Source: DASQBT01 sp963782495 (lineage in GTDB: Bacteria; Pseudomonadota; Gammaproteobacteria; Burkholderiales; Thiobacillaceae). Taken from it: a stretch of DNA of 64,000 nucleotides. The notes beneath the pieces were generated by a model that worked only from the letters and a program-made list of their open reading frames with translations, was not told where the DNA came from and did not search any database. The position numbers were made by a program, and so were the translations under genes. Of this stretch, positions 17,500 to 27,073 are shown in pieces. Where the stretch lies: NCBI GenBank assembly GCA_963782495.1, contig CAWAJU010000009.1, forward strand, positions 124,001-188,000, given 5' to 3'. How positions within the stretch are numbered: position 1 is the stretch's first letter; every line of letters begins with the position of its first letter.

Positions 17500-18410
17500 C
17501 TTCATCCCGCTCTGTACCCACGAATAGCGCTCAAAAGTCGCCAGGTTTACGGCTCCGGCAAGCCCTGGATGCCGAAAAGCCTCTCCAGTTGGTAGGTACG
17601 ATCAATGCGAACCATGCTTTGTTGGCACAACAGGCTGGCTTCAAAGCAATTTATCTGTCCGGCGGCGGGGTCGCGGCCGGTTCGCTCGCCCTTCCAGACC
17701 TGGGGCTTTCCAACCTTAATGACATATTGATCGACATGGGTCGCATCACCGACGTGTGTACGTTGCCCATGCTTGTCGATGCCGATACCGGTCTTGGCCC
17801 GACCGCGCTGAATATCGCCCGCACGACGAGATCCTTCATCAAATTCGGCGCAGCAGGGTTACACATCGAGGACCAGATAAGCGCAAAACGCTGTGGCCAT
17901 CGGCCCAACAAGGAAATTGTCTCAGCCGACGAGATGGTTGACCGCCTGAAAGCGGTGCTCGATGCGCGCAGCGACGCGAACTTCGTGGTCATCGCACGTA
18001 CTGACGCGCTGGCAATCGAGGGTCTGGAAAGGGCGACAGAACGCGCAGTTGCGTATGCGGAAGCCGGGGCCGACATGATTTTTGCTGAAGCTGTGACCGA
18101 TCTCGCAACATATAAGAAATTCGCCGACGCAACGAATCTACCCATCCTGGCGAATCTCACGGAGTTCGGGGTCACTCCGATATTCTCCATCAACGAGTTG
18201 AGGGATGCGGGCGTGAGTCTGGTCCTATATCCCCTTTCCGCTTTTCGCGCAATGAATAAGGCTGCTGCTGCCGTCTACGCCTCGATTCGCCGCTCCGGTA
18301 ACCAGGCGGATGTGCTGGATATGATGCAGACTCGGCGTGAGCTATACGACTCGATCGGATACGACGCCTTCGAGGACAAGTTGAATAGAATATCAGCAAA
18401 ACACAAATAG
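17496..18410 (+). CDS. prpB: Isocitrate lyase/PEP mutase family lyase (methylisocitrate lyase-like)
   Basis: 304 residues, close to the 290-300 of PrpB. The catalytic motif is KRCGHRP (Cys as general acid-base), with metal-site residues in LVDADTGLGP and HIEDQ and the later VIARTDALAIEG. PrpB cleaves 2-methylisocitrate to pyruvate and succinate; close relatives cleave dimethylmalate or oxaloacetate. The start is a TTG overlapping the preceding TGA (TTGA). No prpC or prpD is nearby, so a role as last carbon-carbon-cleaving step of the operon pathway is as likely as propionate metabolism. Confidence 0.87.
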   Translation: MTSSRSVPTNSAQKSPGLRLRQALDAEKPLQLVGTINANHALLAQQAGFKAIYLSGGGVAAGSLALPDLGLSNLNDILIDMGRITDVCTLPMLVDADTGLGPTALNIARTTRSFIKFGAAGLHIEDQISAKRCGHRPNKEIVSADEMVDRLKAVLDARSDANFVVIARTDALAIEGLERATERAVAYAEAGADMIFAEAVTDLATYKKFADATNLPILANLTEFGVTPIFSINELRDAGVSLVLYPLSAFRAMNKAAAAVYASIRRSGNQADVLDMMQTRRELYDSIGYDAFEDKLNRISAKHK

Positions 18411-18761
18411 ATCGGGCTTTGGCTACTGTTCAACGATTTTAAGAATGCGGGCGAATCACGAAGGCAGTACCGGGGCAATTAGGATCACGGTTCGTTCCTT
18501 CTGAGGACAATGCGTTATTCTTTGCGCCGCGCATTGTCTTTAGATTCTGTTGATGGTTGCAGTCATAACCCAACGAGCGAGCGTCGTCAGAGTTGCCCGC
18601 AGTTTTGTCTGGAGTCCGCTTTGCGCGTAGTGACTATCCTGACTTAGAGCACGCCGTCAGGTACTTCTAAGCCGTCACAAACATATAAGATTTGCACTGA
18701 AAATGGCTGGCGTCGGCGTTTGGGGTGACTTCAGGATCTCCGCGAATAATCGCCACTCACT
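18411..18761. other. Intergenic region with one hairpin
   Basis: No coding frame is convincing here. A perfect inverted repeat GACAATGCG/CGCATTGTC (18506-18514 and 18530-18538) with a 15-nt loop followed by TTTAG lies about 100 nt after prpB. It could end the long operon but is a weak terminator. Confidence 0.35.
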
Positions 18762-18950
18762 TCACCTGCCTCGCAGCCATCGCGCGACCGACTTGGGGTC
18801 AAACCGTACACAAGTGCCGATGCGGAACGACGGAATCCTGCCAGCCTTCGCCTGTTTAAAGATTGTGATTTTTGAGACGGTCAACATGCTGGCAAGTTCG
18901 TCTGCCGTCAACGCACGGCCGATTCGCTCGATTCTTTCCGGCAGTGACAT
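18762..18950 (-). CDS. Small excisionase-like helix-turn-helix protein
   Basis: 62 residues: ALTADELASMLTVSKITIFK, then QAKAGRIPSFRIGTCVRFDP and the end KSVARWLRGR. This is the HTH_17/excisionase pattern (tools such as MerR-type wing: recognition helix, then the basic hairpin R-I-G-x-x-V-R-F). Such proteins regulate recombinases or small gene sets. The frame extends upstream to 19010 but MSLPERIERIG at 18950 is the better start. No integrase is adjacent, so it may be an orphan. Confidence 0.7.
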   Translation of the reverse strand: MSLPERIERIGRALTADELASMLTVSKITIFKQAKAGRIPSFRIGTCVRFDPKSVARWLRGR

Positions 18951-18984
18951 TGGGTTCTGACGCACTGTTCTGGGGGTTACATGA

Positions 18985-19257
18985 TTGGTTCTGGTGGGAG
19001 TTGAAAGCACTGAGCGTGAATGGGCACGTCAGGCTACAAGACCGGGCGAGGACTACATCGTGCCTCTGCTGAATGATTACCGGGCATCTTGGGCGTTGCT
19101 CCGGCAGTGGGCTGGACACGACGCTGCCGTAGCGCAGAGGGAAGCAGAAGTTCAAAGGCTTGAGCGTCTCGTCTGGGACGCCGTGTATGCCCTCCAAAAG
19201 GCAGGGCTGGACAGCGAAGCAGCGAGATTGCGGCGTGGGATTGAAAAAGGAAAGTGA
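18985..19257 (+). CDS. Hypothetical small protein
   Basis: 90 residues from a TTG, or fewer from a later start. The second half (VAQREAEVQRLERLVWDAVY, then ALQKAGLDSEAARLRRGIEK) is amphipathic and looks like a helical hairpin or coiled coil. No family recognised. It is head-to-head with the excisionase-like gene and its stop is 13 nt from the end of the exonuclease gene. Start and reality are uncertain. Confidence 0.4.
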   Translation: MVLVGVESTEREWARQATRPGEDYIVPLLNDYRASWALLRQWAGHDAAVAQREAEVQRLERLVWDAVYALQKAGLDSEAARLRRGIEKGK

Positions 19258-19270
19258 GCGCCTTCGGATA

Positions 19271-20047
19271 TTATGGCAGGTCAGACAGCGTGACGATTAT
19301 GGGGGTGTGGTCAGAGGGCTTTTCCTGCCCGCGAGGTCCTTTGTCGATCTCGCAGCCTTCCAGTCGATCTGACAGCGTTGGAGACAACAAGATGTGGTCG
19401 ATTCTTATACCTCGATTGTTTTGGAATGCCTGCCGAAAGTAATCCCAAAATGTGAAGTGTCCTATTTCGCCCACATGCAACGACCGGAACGCATCGGTAT
19501 ATCCTATGTCCAGCATCGCACGATACCGTGCACGCGGCTCCGGCTGGAACAAAGCATCGTGCGCCCATGAAGACGGCTTGTGGCAGTCGATGTCCTCAGG
19601 AATTACGTTGAAGTCGCCGCCAATTAGGGTGGGCACACCGTCCTGTTTCCATCGAATCATTTCCTGAATCAGTCGGTCCATCCAAGCTAACTTGTACGCG
19701 AACTTCTCACTCCCTACCGGATTGCCATTCGGAGCATAGACGTTGACGATGCGAATGTCCCTGATGGTCACCTCCAAGAACCGGGCATGGGTGTCGGACT
19801 CGTCTCCGACGAGAGCCTTAGCAATCGTCTTCATCGGGTGTCGCGAGAGAATCGCAACGCCGTTATAGGCTTTCTGCGTCACCGCTACACTTTCATAGCG
19901 GAGCGACTTGAAGGCGTCCGAGGGAAACTCTGTTCCTTTCAATTCTTGCAGCAACAACACGTCCGGTTCGCGAGCTTCCAGCCATGCGGTGACGTGGGTC
20001 AGCCGAGAGCGAACAGAATTCAAATTCCAACTGGCGACTTTAAACAT
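19271..20047 (-). CDS. xthA: Exodeoxyribonuclease III / AP endonuclease
   Basis: 258 residues of the Mg-dependent exonuclease-endonuclease-phosphatase family. MFKVASWNLNSVRSRL, the metal ligand in LLLQELKG, NVYAPNGN, GGDFNVIPEDIDCHKP and the catalytic His in SDHTPIIV are all present. It nicks DNA at abasic sites and removes 3' blocks in base excision repair. The frame is open upstream to 20146, but MFKVASWNLN is the conserved family start. It lies 47 nt downstream of the SRAP gene on the same strand, so both are probably transcribed together. Confidence 0.93.
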   Translation of the reverse strand: MFKVASWNLNSVRSRLTHVTAWLEAREPDVLLLQELKGTEFPSDAFKSLRYESVAVTQKAYNGVAILSRHPMKTIAKALVGDESDTHARFLEVTIRDIRIVNVYAPNGNPVGSEKFAYKLAWMDRLIQEMIRWKQDGVPTLIGGDFNVIPEDIDCHKPSSWAHDALFQPEPRARYRAMLDIGYTDAFRSLHVGEIGHFTFWDYFRQAFQNNRGIRIDHILLSPTLSDRLEGCEIDKGPRGQEKPSDHTPIIVTLSDLP

Positions 20048-20094
20048 GAATTCACATTGTAGCGGCGACGTAAGAGGGCGGTCATTTGGGAAGG

Positions 20095-20799
20095 TTACGA
20101 GAAAAGAGAATTCTGAGCCTGCATCGGTTCTACGTGTCGCGAACAATCCTCGTCATCGTTCGCCACGTGGTTGATCCGCGAGCTTATCGGGTACGAACGC
20201 ATCATCTGGGCGTCGTACGGCTTCAGCAGTTCTGAGACGACCTGCACGTTAGTCATGCCGGGATCGAGCCACAAATCGTACTTATCGCGGTCGATGATCA
20301 CTGGCATCCGGTCATGAATCGCTGAGGTGATAGCGTTCGGGGTTGTGGTCAGAATCGAGCAAGTCTTTATCCAATTGCCGCTCGCATCTTTCCAGCCATC
20401 CCATAACCCGGCAAACGCGAACAGTTCGCCCTCGTTCACTTCAAAGCAGAAGGGTTGTTTATTTGTTGCCGTGCGCTTCCATTCATAGAAGCCGTCTGCC
20501 GGGATTAGGCACCTGCGGAACTTCAGCGGATCACGAAACGCGGGCTTCGTGGCGGCTGTCTCCGCTTTCGCATTTATCATGCCCGTCGCAATCGAAGGGT
20601 CTTTTGCCCAATTCGGAATCAGGCCCCACTTCATGAACGAGACCTGTCGGAGAGGTTCTTTGGGATGCTGGCGAATCACCGGAACGGGCTGAGTTGGAGC
20701 AATGTTGTAGCGAGGACTCCAATCATCGTGCCAATCGCCAATGTCGAAGTACTCCTCCACAATCTGCTTTCGCCGCGATAGCCGATAACGTCCGCACAT
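20095..20799 (-). CDS. yedK: SRAP-domain protein (YedK/HMCES), abasic-site DNA crosslinker
   Basis: 234 residues. MCGRYRLS supplies the catalytic Cys2, which forms a thiazolidine with abasic sites in single-stranded DNA. NAKAETAATKPAFRDPLKFR, the Glu in DGFYEWKR and the His in ITSAIHDRMPVII complete the SRAP active site. It protects abasic sites at replication forks. Exonuclease III, which processes the same lesion in duplex DNA, is encoded next, giving a coherent repair pair. Confidence 0.93.
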   Translation of the reverse strand: MCGRYRLSRRKQIVEEYFDIGDWHDDWSPRYNIAPTQPVPVIRQHPKEPLRQVSFMKWGLIPNWAKDPSIATGMINAKAETAATKPAFRDPLKFRRCLIPADGFYEWKRTATNKQPFCFEVNEGELFAFAGLWDGWKDASGNWIKTCSILTTTPNAITSAIHDRMPVIIDRDKYDLWLDPGMTNVQVVSELLKPYDAQMMRSYPISSRINHVANDDEDCSRHVEPMQAQNSLFS

Positions 20800-20980
20800 G
20801 AGGAAGAATTATCGCACTAGACGCCATCCTGAAGTCTCGCCAGCTTCTTTTTGCCTAGCGTAATTCTCAGCTTTTCGGCGCACCCGCGATCAGCTATGGT
20901 TCGCCGAGTGGTACAAAGGTGAGTTGAGTGAATAGCCGATCAACGCGCCACGATGCGTAGTTTGGTTGAGGAGGAAACCT

Positions 20981-21259
20981 ATGCCACGAAGCAAGAAGGC
21001 AACACCGAAACGCAAGTCAGCCCCGAGCAAAAAGAGCAGGACCACGAAAGCGGTTTCCAAAAAGAGCATGTCGGCTGGCAAAAGCCGCGCCGAAGGTATC
21101 CGGCTGTTCGCACTCGCGGGGCGTCCGAGCCACCAAGATTTCATCCGGGTGTACGGCCCCAGTGGTCCCAAAATGACATGGGAACAGAGGGCGGCCGCAG
21201 GCGTGCCAGCCGAGAAATTTCAGGCAGCGCTCGCTTCGGCGATGCGGCAGGCGAAGTAG
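20981..21259 (+). CDS. Small Lys-rich protein, hypothetical
   Basis: 92 residues from an ATG with GAGGAGG 5 nt upstream, a strong ribosome site. The N-terminal 40 residues are Lys/Ser/Arg-rich (PRSKKATPKRKSAPSKK) and resemble a histone-like DNA-binding tail. The C-terminal half (EGIRLFALAGRPSHQDFIRV, then YGPSGPKMTWEQRAAAGVPA) is a compact unknown domain. It could be a small nucleoid protein. The family is not recognised. Confidence 0.65.
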   Translation: MPRSKKATPKRKSAPSKKSRTTKAVSKKSMSAGKSRAEGIRLFALAGRPSHQDFIRVYGPSGPKMTWEQRAAAGVPAEKFQAALASAMRQAK

Positions 21260-21304
21260 CAAGCCTGCCGCGTTTCGTTTTTTAGTGTCCAGTAGAGAGC
21301 GACC

Positions 21305-21619
21305 ATGACAGAAATTTTCACGATTTCAGCGTTTCCTGGTCGCGAGATGTGCGACTTCTGCACGGCCGAGCCGACGTGTCGGTTCTATGCGTGCCGAGAT
21401 TTCGTGTGGTTGAACCACAGTCAATGCGCGCACCAATTCATCGGCGCGTGGGCTGCTTGTGCAGAATGTGCGCGACTGGTAGACGGAGGCAGGTGGTCAG
21501 AACTGACGGAACGAGCTTTGGCCCAGTTCAAACGGATACACGGCTACTCCGCAGACGAGGAGCCGCATTTCCGGGCACAGTTCCGAGAGATACACCTGCT
21601 TTTCAAAGAGCACATGTAA
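21305..21619 (+). CDS. Small zinc-ribbon-like protein, hypothetical
   Basis: 104 residues with two Cys pairs, MCDFCTAEPTCRFYAC near residue 15 and AACAECARLVDGGRW near residue 50. This spacing suits one zinc ribbon. The last third is helical and charged. It follows the Lys-rich gene by 45 nt and may be co-transcribed with it. Function unknown. Confidence 0.65.
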   Translation: MTEIFTISAFPGREMCDFCTAEPTCRFYACRDFVWLNHSQCAHQFIGAWAACAECARLVDGGRWSELTERALAQFKRIHGYSADEEPHFRAQFREIHLLFKEHM

Positions 21620-22054
21620 ACCGGACCCGGTTTGACACAACGTCACGATGCCAGCCTCCGCTCTCAGCGCCCTGCCAATCCTTCTGCGCGAAAATATCCC
21701 ATCATTATTGCGAGGTATTGCAAAAATAGATGTGTCGACTTTATTGTCCACATCATTTCTATTTTTGTCAAAAGACTGATTTCGAAAGGAGACCCCTTTC
21801 TCTCAGATTAACTGAGGGGTTCATTATTAGTAGGATTATCTCTAACCCAATGATTCGGAAGAAGAACGTCCATACTTTTATGCTGTTAAACAATGTTCGC
21901 AAATATTATTCTTGACAAAAATATAAACCTTTATAATATGTATCCCTCTGTGTCGACACCTATTAGTCTGAGTCGGAAACCGCGTGCTTCCTCGAGACTC
22001 AGGATTGCGATTGGGCCTCGCAAGCAAAGAGGCTGTACCTCCAGGAGAATAGCC
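21620..22054. other. AT-rich leader region before the second TonB receptor
   Basis: About 430 nt, visibly more AT-rich than its surroundings, with no credible gene. It carries the promoter at 21912-21939 and leaves an untranslated leader of about 110 nt before the receptor start. Confidence 0.5.
21912..21939 (+). promoter_or_regulatory. Sigma70-type promoter of the second TonB receptor
   Basis: TTGACA at 21912-21917 and TAATAT at 21934-21939 are separated by 16 nt. An exact TATAAT at 21932-21937 also exists but with a 14-nt spacer. Confidence 0.6.
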
Positions 22055-25000
22055 ATGAAAGTATCGCGTGGGATTTTGGTACCGTCGCTTTTTTGTTTCT
22101 TGGGTGTGGGATTAGCGAATTTGGCTGTTGCCCAAACACCTACCGGAACCATATTGGGGGATGTTGTCGACCAGTCAAGGGCTGCAGTCCCCAACGCTCT
22201 CGTTACGGTGACCAATGTGGCCACGGGGGTGGAATCGAAAACGCAAACGAACACGGTCGGGGCATATACCGTCCCCTTCCTCGTCGTAGGACCTTATGAG
22301 GTCAGTGTCGAGGCCGCCGGTTTCGCGAAGGAATTGCGGCGGGGTCTGGCCCTGCAGGTCGGGCAAAATATGCGCCTGGATTTTTCATTGAACGTTGGAT
22401 CCATCAACCAGAGCATTGAGGTGGTTGGCTCCGCACCCCAGATAGAGACCGAAACATCGTCCAAAGCCGAGGTCATTGGATCAACGCAGATCCAAAATCT
22501 TCCCATCAATGGCCGTAACTATCTTTTATTGGCGCTCCTCGCACCCGGAATGGTTACCAGTCCTAAGGCGGCCTATGGTTGGCTGACGCAAGGGTCTCTG
22601 TCCGCCAGCGGTCAACGTCCTGAACAGAATAACTTTCAGTTGGACGGGATCGACAATAAGGAGACTAGCTACAACCAGCCGGCCGTGGATGTCGCAGTGG
22701 ATGCCATTGGGGAGTTCAGAACGATTGTCGGGATGGCCCCGGCGGAGTACGGTCGAGGTGGTGGCGCGGTTATTATTGCCTCGGTGAAATCAGGCAGTAA
22801 CTCGCTCCATGGCTCGGGATTCGAATTCTTTCGCAACGAGGCACTTGACGCTCGCAATTATTTTGCAAGTAGTACTACGGTTCTACGCCGGAACCAGTTT
22901 GGGGGCTCAATTGGGGGGGCCATTGTGAAAAACAAGACTTTCTTTTTCGGGTCGTATGACGGCACTCGGCTGTTCACCCCTGTAGGAGTTCCCGCGTATG
23001 TTGTTCCCACCGATGACTTAAGGGCAGGGACTTTCTCGGGTCCCATCATCGATCCAACCACGGGAAATCCCTTTCCAAATAATACGATTCCAGCGGACCG
23101 GATAGATCCGATTTCGGCAAAGATTCAGCAATTCTTTCCTGAGCCCAACAATCCCAACGTAGCCAGCAGTAACTTCATATTTAATGATCAGCCGGCGAGC
23201 CACCAGCGGACCGACAATGTGGCGACGCGGGTGGATGAGCAGCTTACATCGCGAGACCTAATCAACTTCCGTTACCTTTTCAATCAGAACAATAACCCCG
23301 GGAGCCCGGCGTGGCCCAGCGGAATTGGGGATCTAACCCAACACGTCCGTGCGCAGCTATGGGGCCTCGAGCACACGCACACGTTCGGACCACGCATCTT
23401 CAACGATTTCCGCGCTTCGTGGACGCGGAGAAATAACGTGGGCCAGGACGCTAATGCCAATAAAACGGACTACGCCAGCCAACTCGGGATTATTGGCACG
23501 GAGCCGGCAGGACAATTTTGGAGATTCCCCACAACGTCGATCACGGGATTCGGTAGTCTCAGCGGCGCGGCATTGGACCTTATAGTTACCGACACAATTC
23601 AGATCCAGGATCAAGTTGCGATGCAAGTTGGCCGGCACAATATCCGGACGGGGGCAGATGTCCGTCGCCTTCGTGCGCGGAATCTGGATCCCCATCCAGT
23701 GCTGGGTATACCTTCACAGGACAATTCACCGGGAATCCGTACGCTGATTTCCTACTCGGAATTCCAGCGACTGCCAGCAGAAGTCTGGCCGAACCCAGTC
23801 GGGATTCGAGGCAGACTTACATATCTATGTTTTTCCAGGACGACTGGCAGGTCAGACCAAATCTCACTCTTAATCTGGGCATCCGTTGGGAGGAAGAAAC
23901 GCCTATTAGAGTCCTGGGAGACATCTGGGCCGGAATTGATCTATCGACGGGAACCCTTCTGCTGCCTAAATCTACTGAGACCGTAGCTGGACCGTTTTAC
24001 GCGAACATAAAAACGGACACGCCAGTACGATTTATCGACACGCATACACCGTACGATCCAGACCATCGCGCTTTTGCTCCCCGGTTTGGATTTGCCTACA
24101 CTCCGTTCGGATGGAAAAATACAGTTGTGCGAGGCGGGTTCGGTTTGTTCTATGTCGCTCCTCCGTGGCAGTCGTTTTCGATCAGCGAGGTGGCCCCCTT
24201 CACTGAGCGTCCAGTGTATACATCCGACCCGCTCGTTCCCACGATTGGGTACAATCAGGGCATTAGTGGTGTTGGCAGCCTGGCAACCGCGCCTTTCACA
24301 ATTTTTCCCTTCGGTTCTAGGCATATCGACCTGGGCTATGTTGAGCAGTGGTTGTTGGATATCCAACACCAGTTCCCCAAGGACCTACTGTTGGATATTT
24401 CATACACCGGTTCGCACGGTGTACATCAGCCGCGGCTAACCAACCGTGATGTGGCCCAACCTGGACCGGGGCCAATTCAGCCACGGCTACCCTTTCCGCA
24501 ATTCGCGCGCGTTCAGGATCTGGAGACGGATGGGATCAGCTCCTATCAGGGACTGACGATCAAGGGTGAAAAGCGAAGCAGGGGTGGTTCCGGATTTGTA
24601 GTGTTTTACACGTATTCAAAAGCGATCGACGATGCTTCCTCTACCAACCTGGTTCTGCAAATCACAGATCCGAATCCAGCCAGACGGCGTGTGAGTGAAA
24701 TCGGCCTCTCGGACATCGATATGCGTCATAACATTACGGGCAACTACACCTTCGTTTTGCCATTCGGCCCGGGGCAGCGTTTCCTTTCTCAGGTCAAGGG
24801 GCCAGGTGCGTTCTTGTTAGGAGGCTGGCAGATCTCAGGCATCGTGACACACTATTGTTGTGCACCACTGACCCCAAGCGTTTCACGCACCTTGGTTAAC
24901 GCAGGGATAATCCAAGCAAGGCCAAATCGGATTTGCAACGGAAATCTCCCCGACGGTCAGCGAACTCTGACTCGGTACTTCGATACCAGCTGTTTCCCTG

Positions 25001-25263
25001 TGCAACCCCCGTTTACTATCGGAACCGCTGGCAGAAATATTATTTACGCACCTGGTGAAAACCTGTGGGATATTGCCGTGACTAAGAGTGTGAAAGTGAC
25101 GGAGAGCCAGAGAATCGAGTTTAGAGGCGAGTTCTTTAATGCTCTGAACCATCCCAACTTTGGTTTTCCAGGCTTAAACGCACAGGCTCCTACTACGTTT
25201 GGCGTGATATCAAGCGCCCTTAGTCCGAGAACCGGTGAATTGGCGCTTAAGTACTACTTCTGA
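22055..25263 (+). pseudogene. Second Oar-type TonB-dependent receptor, one frameshift
   Basis: Start ATG at 22055 has AGGAG upstream and opens a signal peptide ending GVGLANLAVAQ. A carboxypeptidase-like domain (TGTILGDVVDQSRAAVPNAL), the hinge LPINGRNYLLLALLAPGM, the plug (FQLDGIDNKETSYNQ; YGRGGGAVIIASVKSG) and a barrel ending LALKYYF follow, about 1,069 residues in all. The frame breaks near 23689-23698: the upstream frame drifts out of homology after NLDPHP while another frame reads YTFTGQFTGNPYADFLLGIP and continues to 25263. One missing base there restores the protein. All other features look functional, so a consensus error is likely. It pairs with the sialidase-like gene 114 nt downstream. 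Confidence 0.85.
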
Positions 25264-25377
25264 ACGGCGTGACCAGGGGTGTTCCACCTTGGAAAATCCA
25301 GGCTGATGTGCGCAAGTGGTCTTAAGGTGCGCTCATAAGCTTCTGGCCCAAGACTTAGAGTGACTAAGGACACAGAA

Positions 25378-26568
25378 ATGAAAGGGAACAGGCGTAAGTT
25401 TTTGGCTCTTGGCCTTGCAGGTGCGGCTTCTTCCATGGCCGCGTCGAAAGCGTCGGCACTATGGGTCCCGAAGCCTAACGGGACGCCCCTTGCGGAGGAG
25501 GGCTCAAGTCTTGCGCAATGGGGTCTTAAGGTTGTCCGCCGAGTCACGGTAGCAACTGGCGTCCCTCGGCACCGCGCTTTTCCAGGGATTGAGAAGCTCA
25601 AGAACGGTGATCTTTTGGTAGCGTACCGAGAGGGAAGCGACCATTGGAAGACACCTCCCGGTCTTGTTCGTCTAGTTCGGTCGAAGGACGGAGGGAACAC
25701 CTGGTCAGCCCCCAGGACGGTGCTCGAAGCCGAAGGAGTAGACTACGGCACCGATTTAGGAATTTCGCAGCTATCGGACGGAACCATATTGCTTCCCGTC
25801 CTGGAGCTTCCCCAAGAATCCTGGGGTCCGGAATTTCATTCTTACAATGTGGCGCCCTGGCCCGACAAATCGAACCTGGGGCCATGGAAACTAAAGGCGC
25901 ACCTAATGCGTTCTACCGACAACGGTGAAACCTGGAGTGGTCTGGAAGAGCCCACCCTTCTTCTATCGGACTTTTGGTGGAACACCTACGGAAAGATCCA
26001 CCAGGTTAAAGGCTCCGATACCGTTTTTTGGTTGATGTGCCGCCAGAAGAAGGAAGAAGTTGTCTGGCGAACGGGCCTACTGGTTTCACGGGATTTGGGT
26101 CGGTCTTGGACCGAGTGGCACGATGTGGCTGTAGGTCTGGCTGATGAGAAGAGCATAATCCCGATCGGGGGAGGACGATTGTTGGCATTAGTTCGCGACC
26201 TTAAACCGCCGCATGTCTTATGGCAGACCGAGTCCAGTGACGGCGGCGTGACTTGGAAGCCATACTGGAACAGCGGCTTTTTGGGTCAGTCCCCGTGTCT
26301 ATTTCGAACGCCCAAAGGCGTTCTTCTTTGCGCGCATCGTAAGTTGGACCCAGGCACACCTTTGGGGGTCGGCCTCAACTACAGCTTTGACGAGGGCGGG
26401 CGCTGGTATGAAGGAGAGCCTCTGTACGTTTCCCCAGAGCCAAACAACTTCGATTGCTCTTATCCAGCAATGGTCCAGTTGGACTCGGGAGAAATTCTAT
26501 GTGTCTACTATTCCAATTTCCACGCAGGCAATTCTAATATCGAGGGTGTATTTCTCCGCGAGTTATGA
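25378..26568 (+). CDS. Tat-exported sialidase-like (BNR/Asp-box) protein
   Basis: 396 residues from an ATG with AAGGA upstream. The N-terminus RRKFLALGLAGAASSMAASKASA is a twin-arginine signal. The rest is a six-bladed propeller with four Asp-boxes (SKDGGNTW, STDNGETW, SRDLGRSW, SSDGGVTW), and an Arg-x-x-Pro-like start of the fold (RHRAFPGI). Exo-sialidases share this architecture and release terminal sialic acid or related sugars; some relatives act on other glycans. Following a TonB receptor, it may prepare a glycan for import. Catalytic Tyr/Glu cannot be assigned by eye. Confidence 0.82.
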   Translation: MKGNRRKFLALGLAGAASSMAASKASALWVPKPNGTPLAEEGSSLAQWGLKVVRRVTVATGVPRHRAFPGIEKLKNGDLLVAYREGSDHWKTPPGLVRLVRSKDGGNTWSAPRTVLEAEGVDYGTDLGISQLSDGTILLPVLELPQESWGPEFHSYNVAPWPDKSNLGPWKLKAHLMRSTDNGETWSGLEEPTLLLSDFWWNTYGKIHQVKGSDTVFWLMCRQKKEEVVWRTGLLVSRDLGRSWTEWHDVAVGLADEKSIIPIGGGRLLALVRDLKPPHVLWQTESSDGGVTWKPYWNSGFLGQSPCLFRTPKGVLLCAHRKLDPGTPLGVGLNYSFDEGGRWYEGEPLYVSPEPNNFDCSYPAMVQLDSGEILCVYYSNFHAGNSNIEGVFLREL

Positions 26569-27073
26569 CCTGCGGCAAGCGCTCTTTGTCAGCGACGGTT
26601 CGACGAAAAACGATAGGACGCGGAACGACCACAATGTGCCGATGAGTAGTGTGCCCGATCGACAAGCCCTCCCCCCTCGAAGAAAAGATCCGGGACATTG
26701 ACAACGCAAGGGTTGGTAACCTCCCGTCGCACGGCAAATGTTTGGATAAACGATAAGGAACTAAGGTTTCCCACAGCGGGGCATTGCACGTGTTCGCGGT
26801 GACGAAGCTGACGTTCGGATTCGTCACGGTGCGCTATCGCGGGAATGGGCAAGAACGCAAACACCGATGGTTTGTGACGTGCGCTCTGGTGAACCTGTTC
26901 TTGGTTCGCAAGCGGCTGCTGACGGCAACCGCTGCATAGTGCTTCCAATCGAAGCTGCCTAGCCGAGTCCGAGGCGAGTGAGGCACATAGTATTCTCTGG
27001 CGAGAGTCACCGATGATCGGGCTCTCAAGACTACCCTGAGTCGGCACGAACGCGGCGCTTGTTCAGGGGTTCC
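26569..27073. other. Intergenic region with transposase debris
   Basis: Apart from the IS5-type remnant at 26781-26939 I see no gene. Short frames on both strands are unstructured, and no terminal inverted repeats could be matched to the remnant. Confidence 0.5.
26781..26939 (+). pseudogene. IS5-family transposase, C-terminal remnant
   Basis: 52 codons to a TAG read ALHVFAVTKLTFGFVTVRYR, then GNGQERKHRWFVTCALVNLF and LVRKRLLTATAA. The GF-x-x-VRYRG block followed by a hydrophobic NL-x-x-x-R-x-x-L helix is the C-terminus of IS5-type DDE transposases, around the catalytic Glu helix. No start and no DDE core are left upstream, so this is a decayed insertion sequence. Confidence 0.65.

Noticed and set aside
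26589..27047. 152-codon minus-strand frame
   Set aside because: Antisense to the IS5-type remnant and without recognisable domain.
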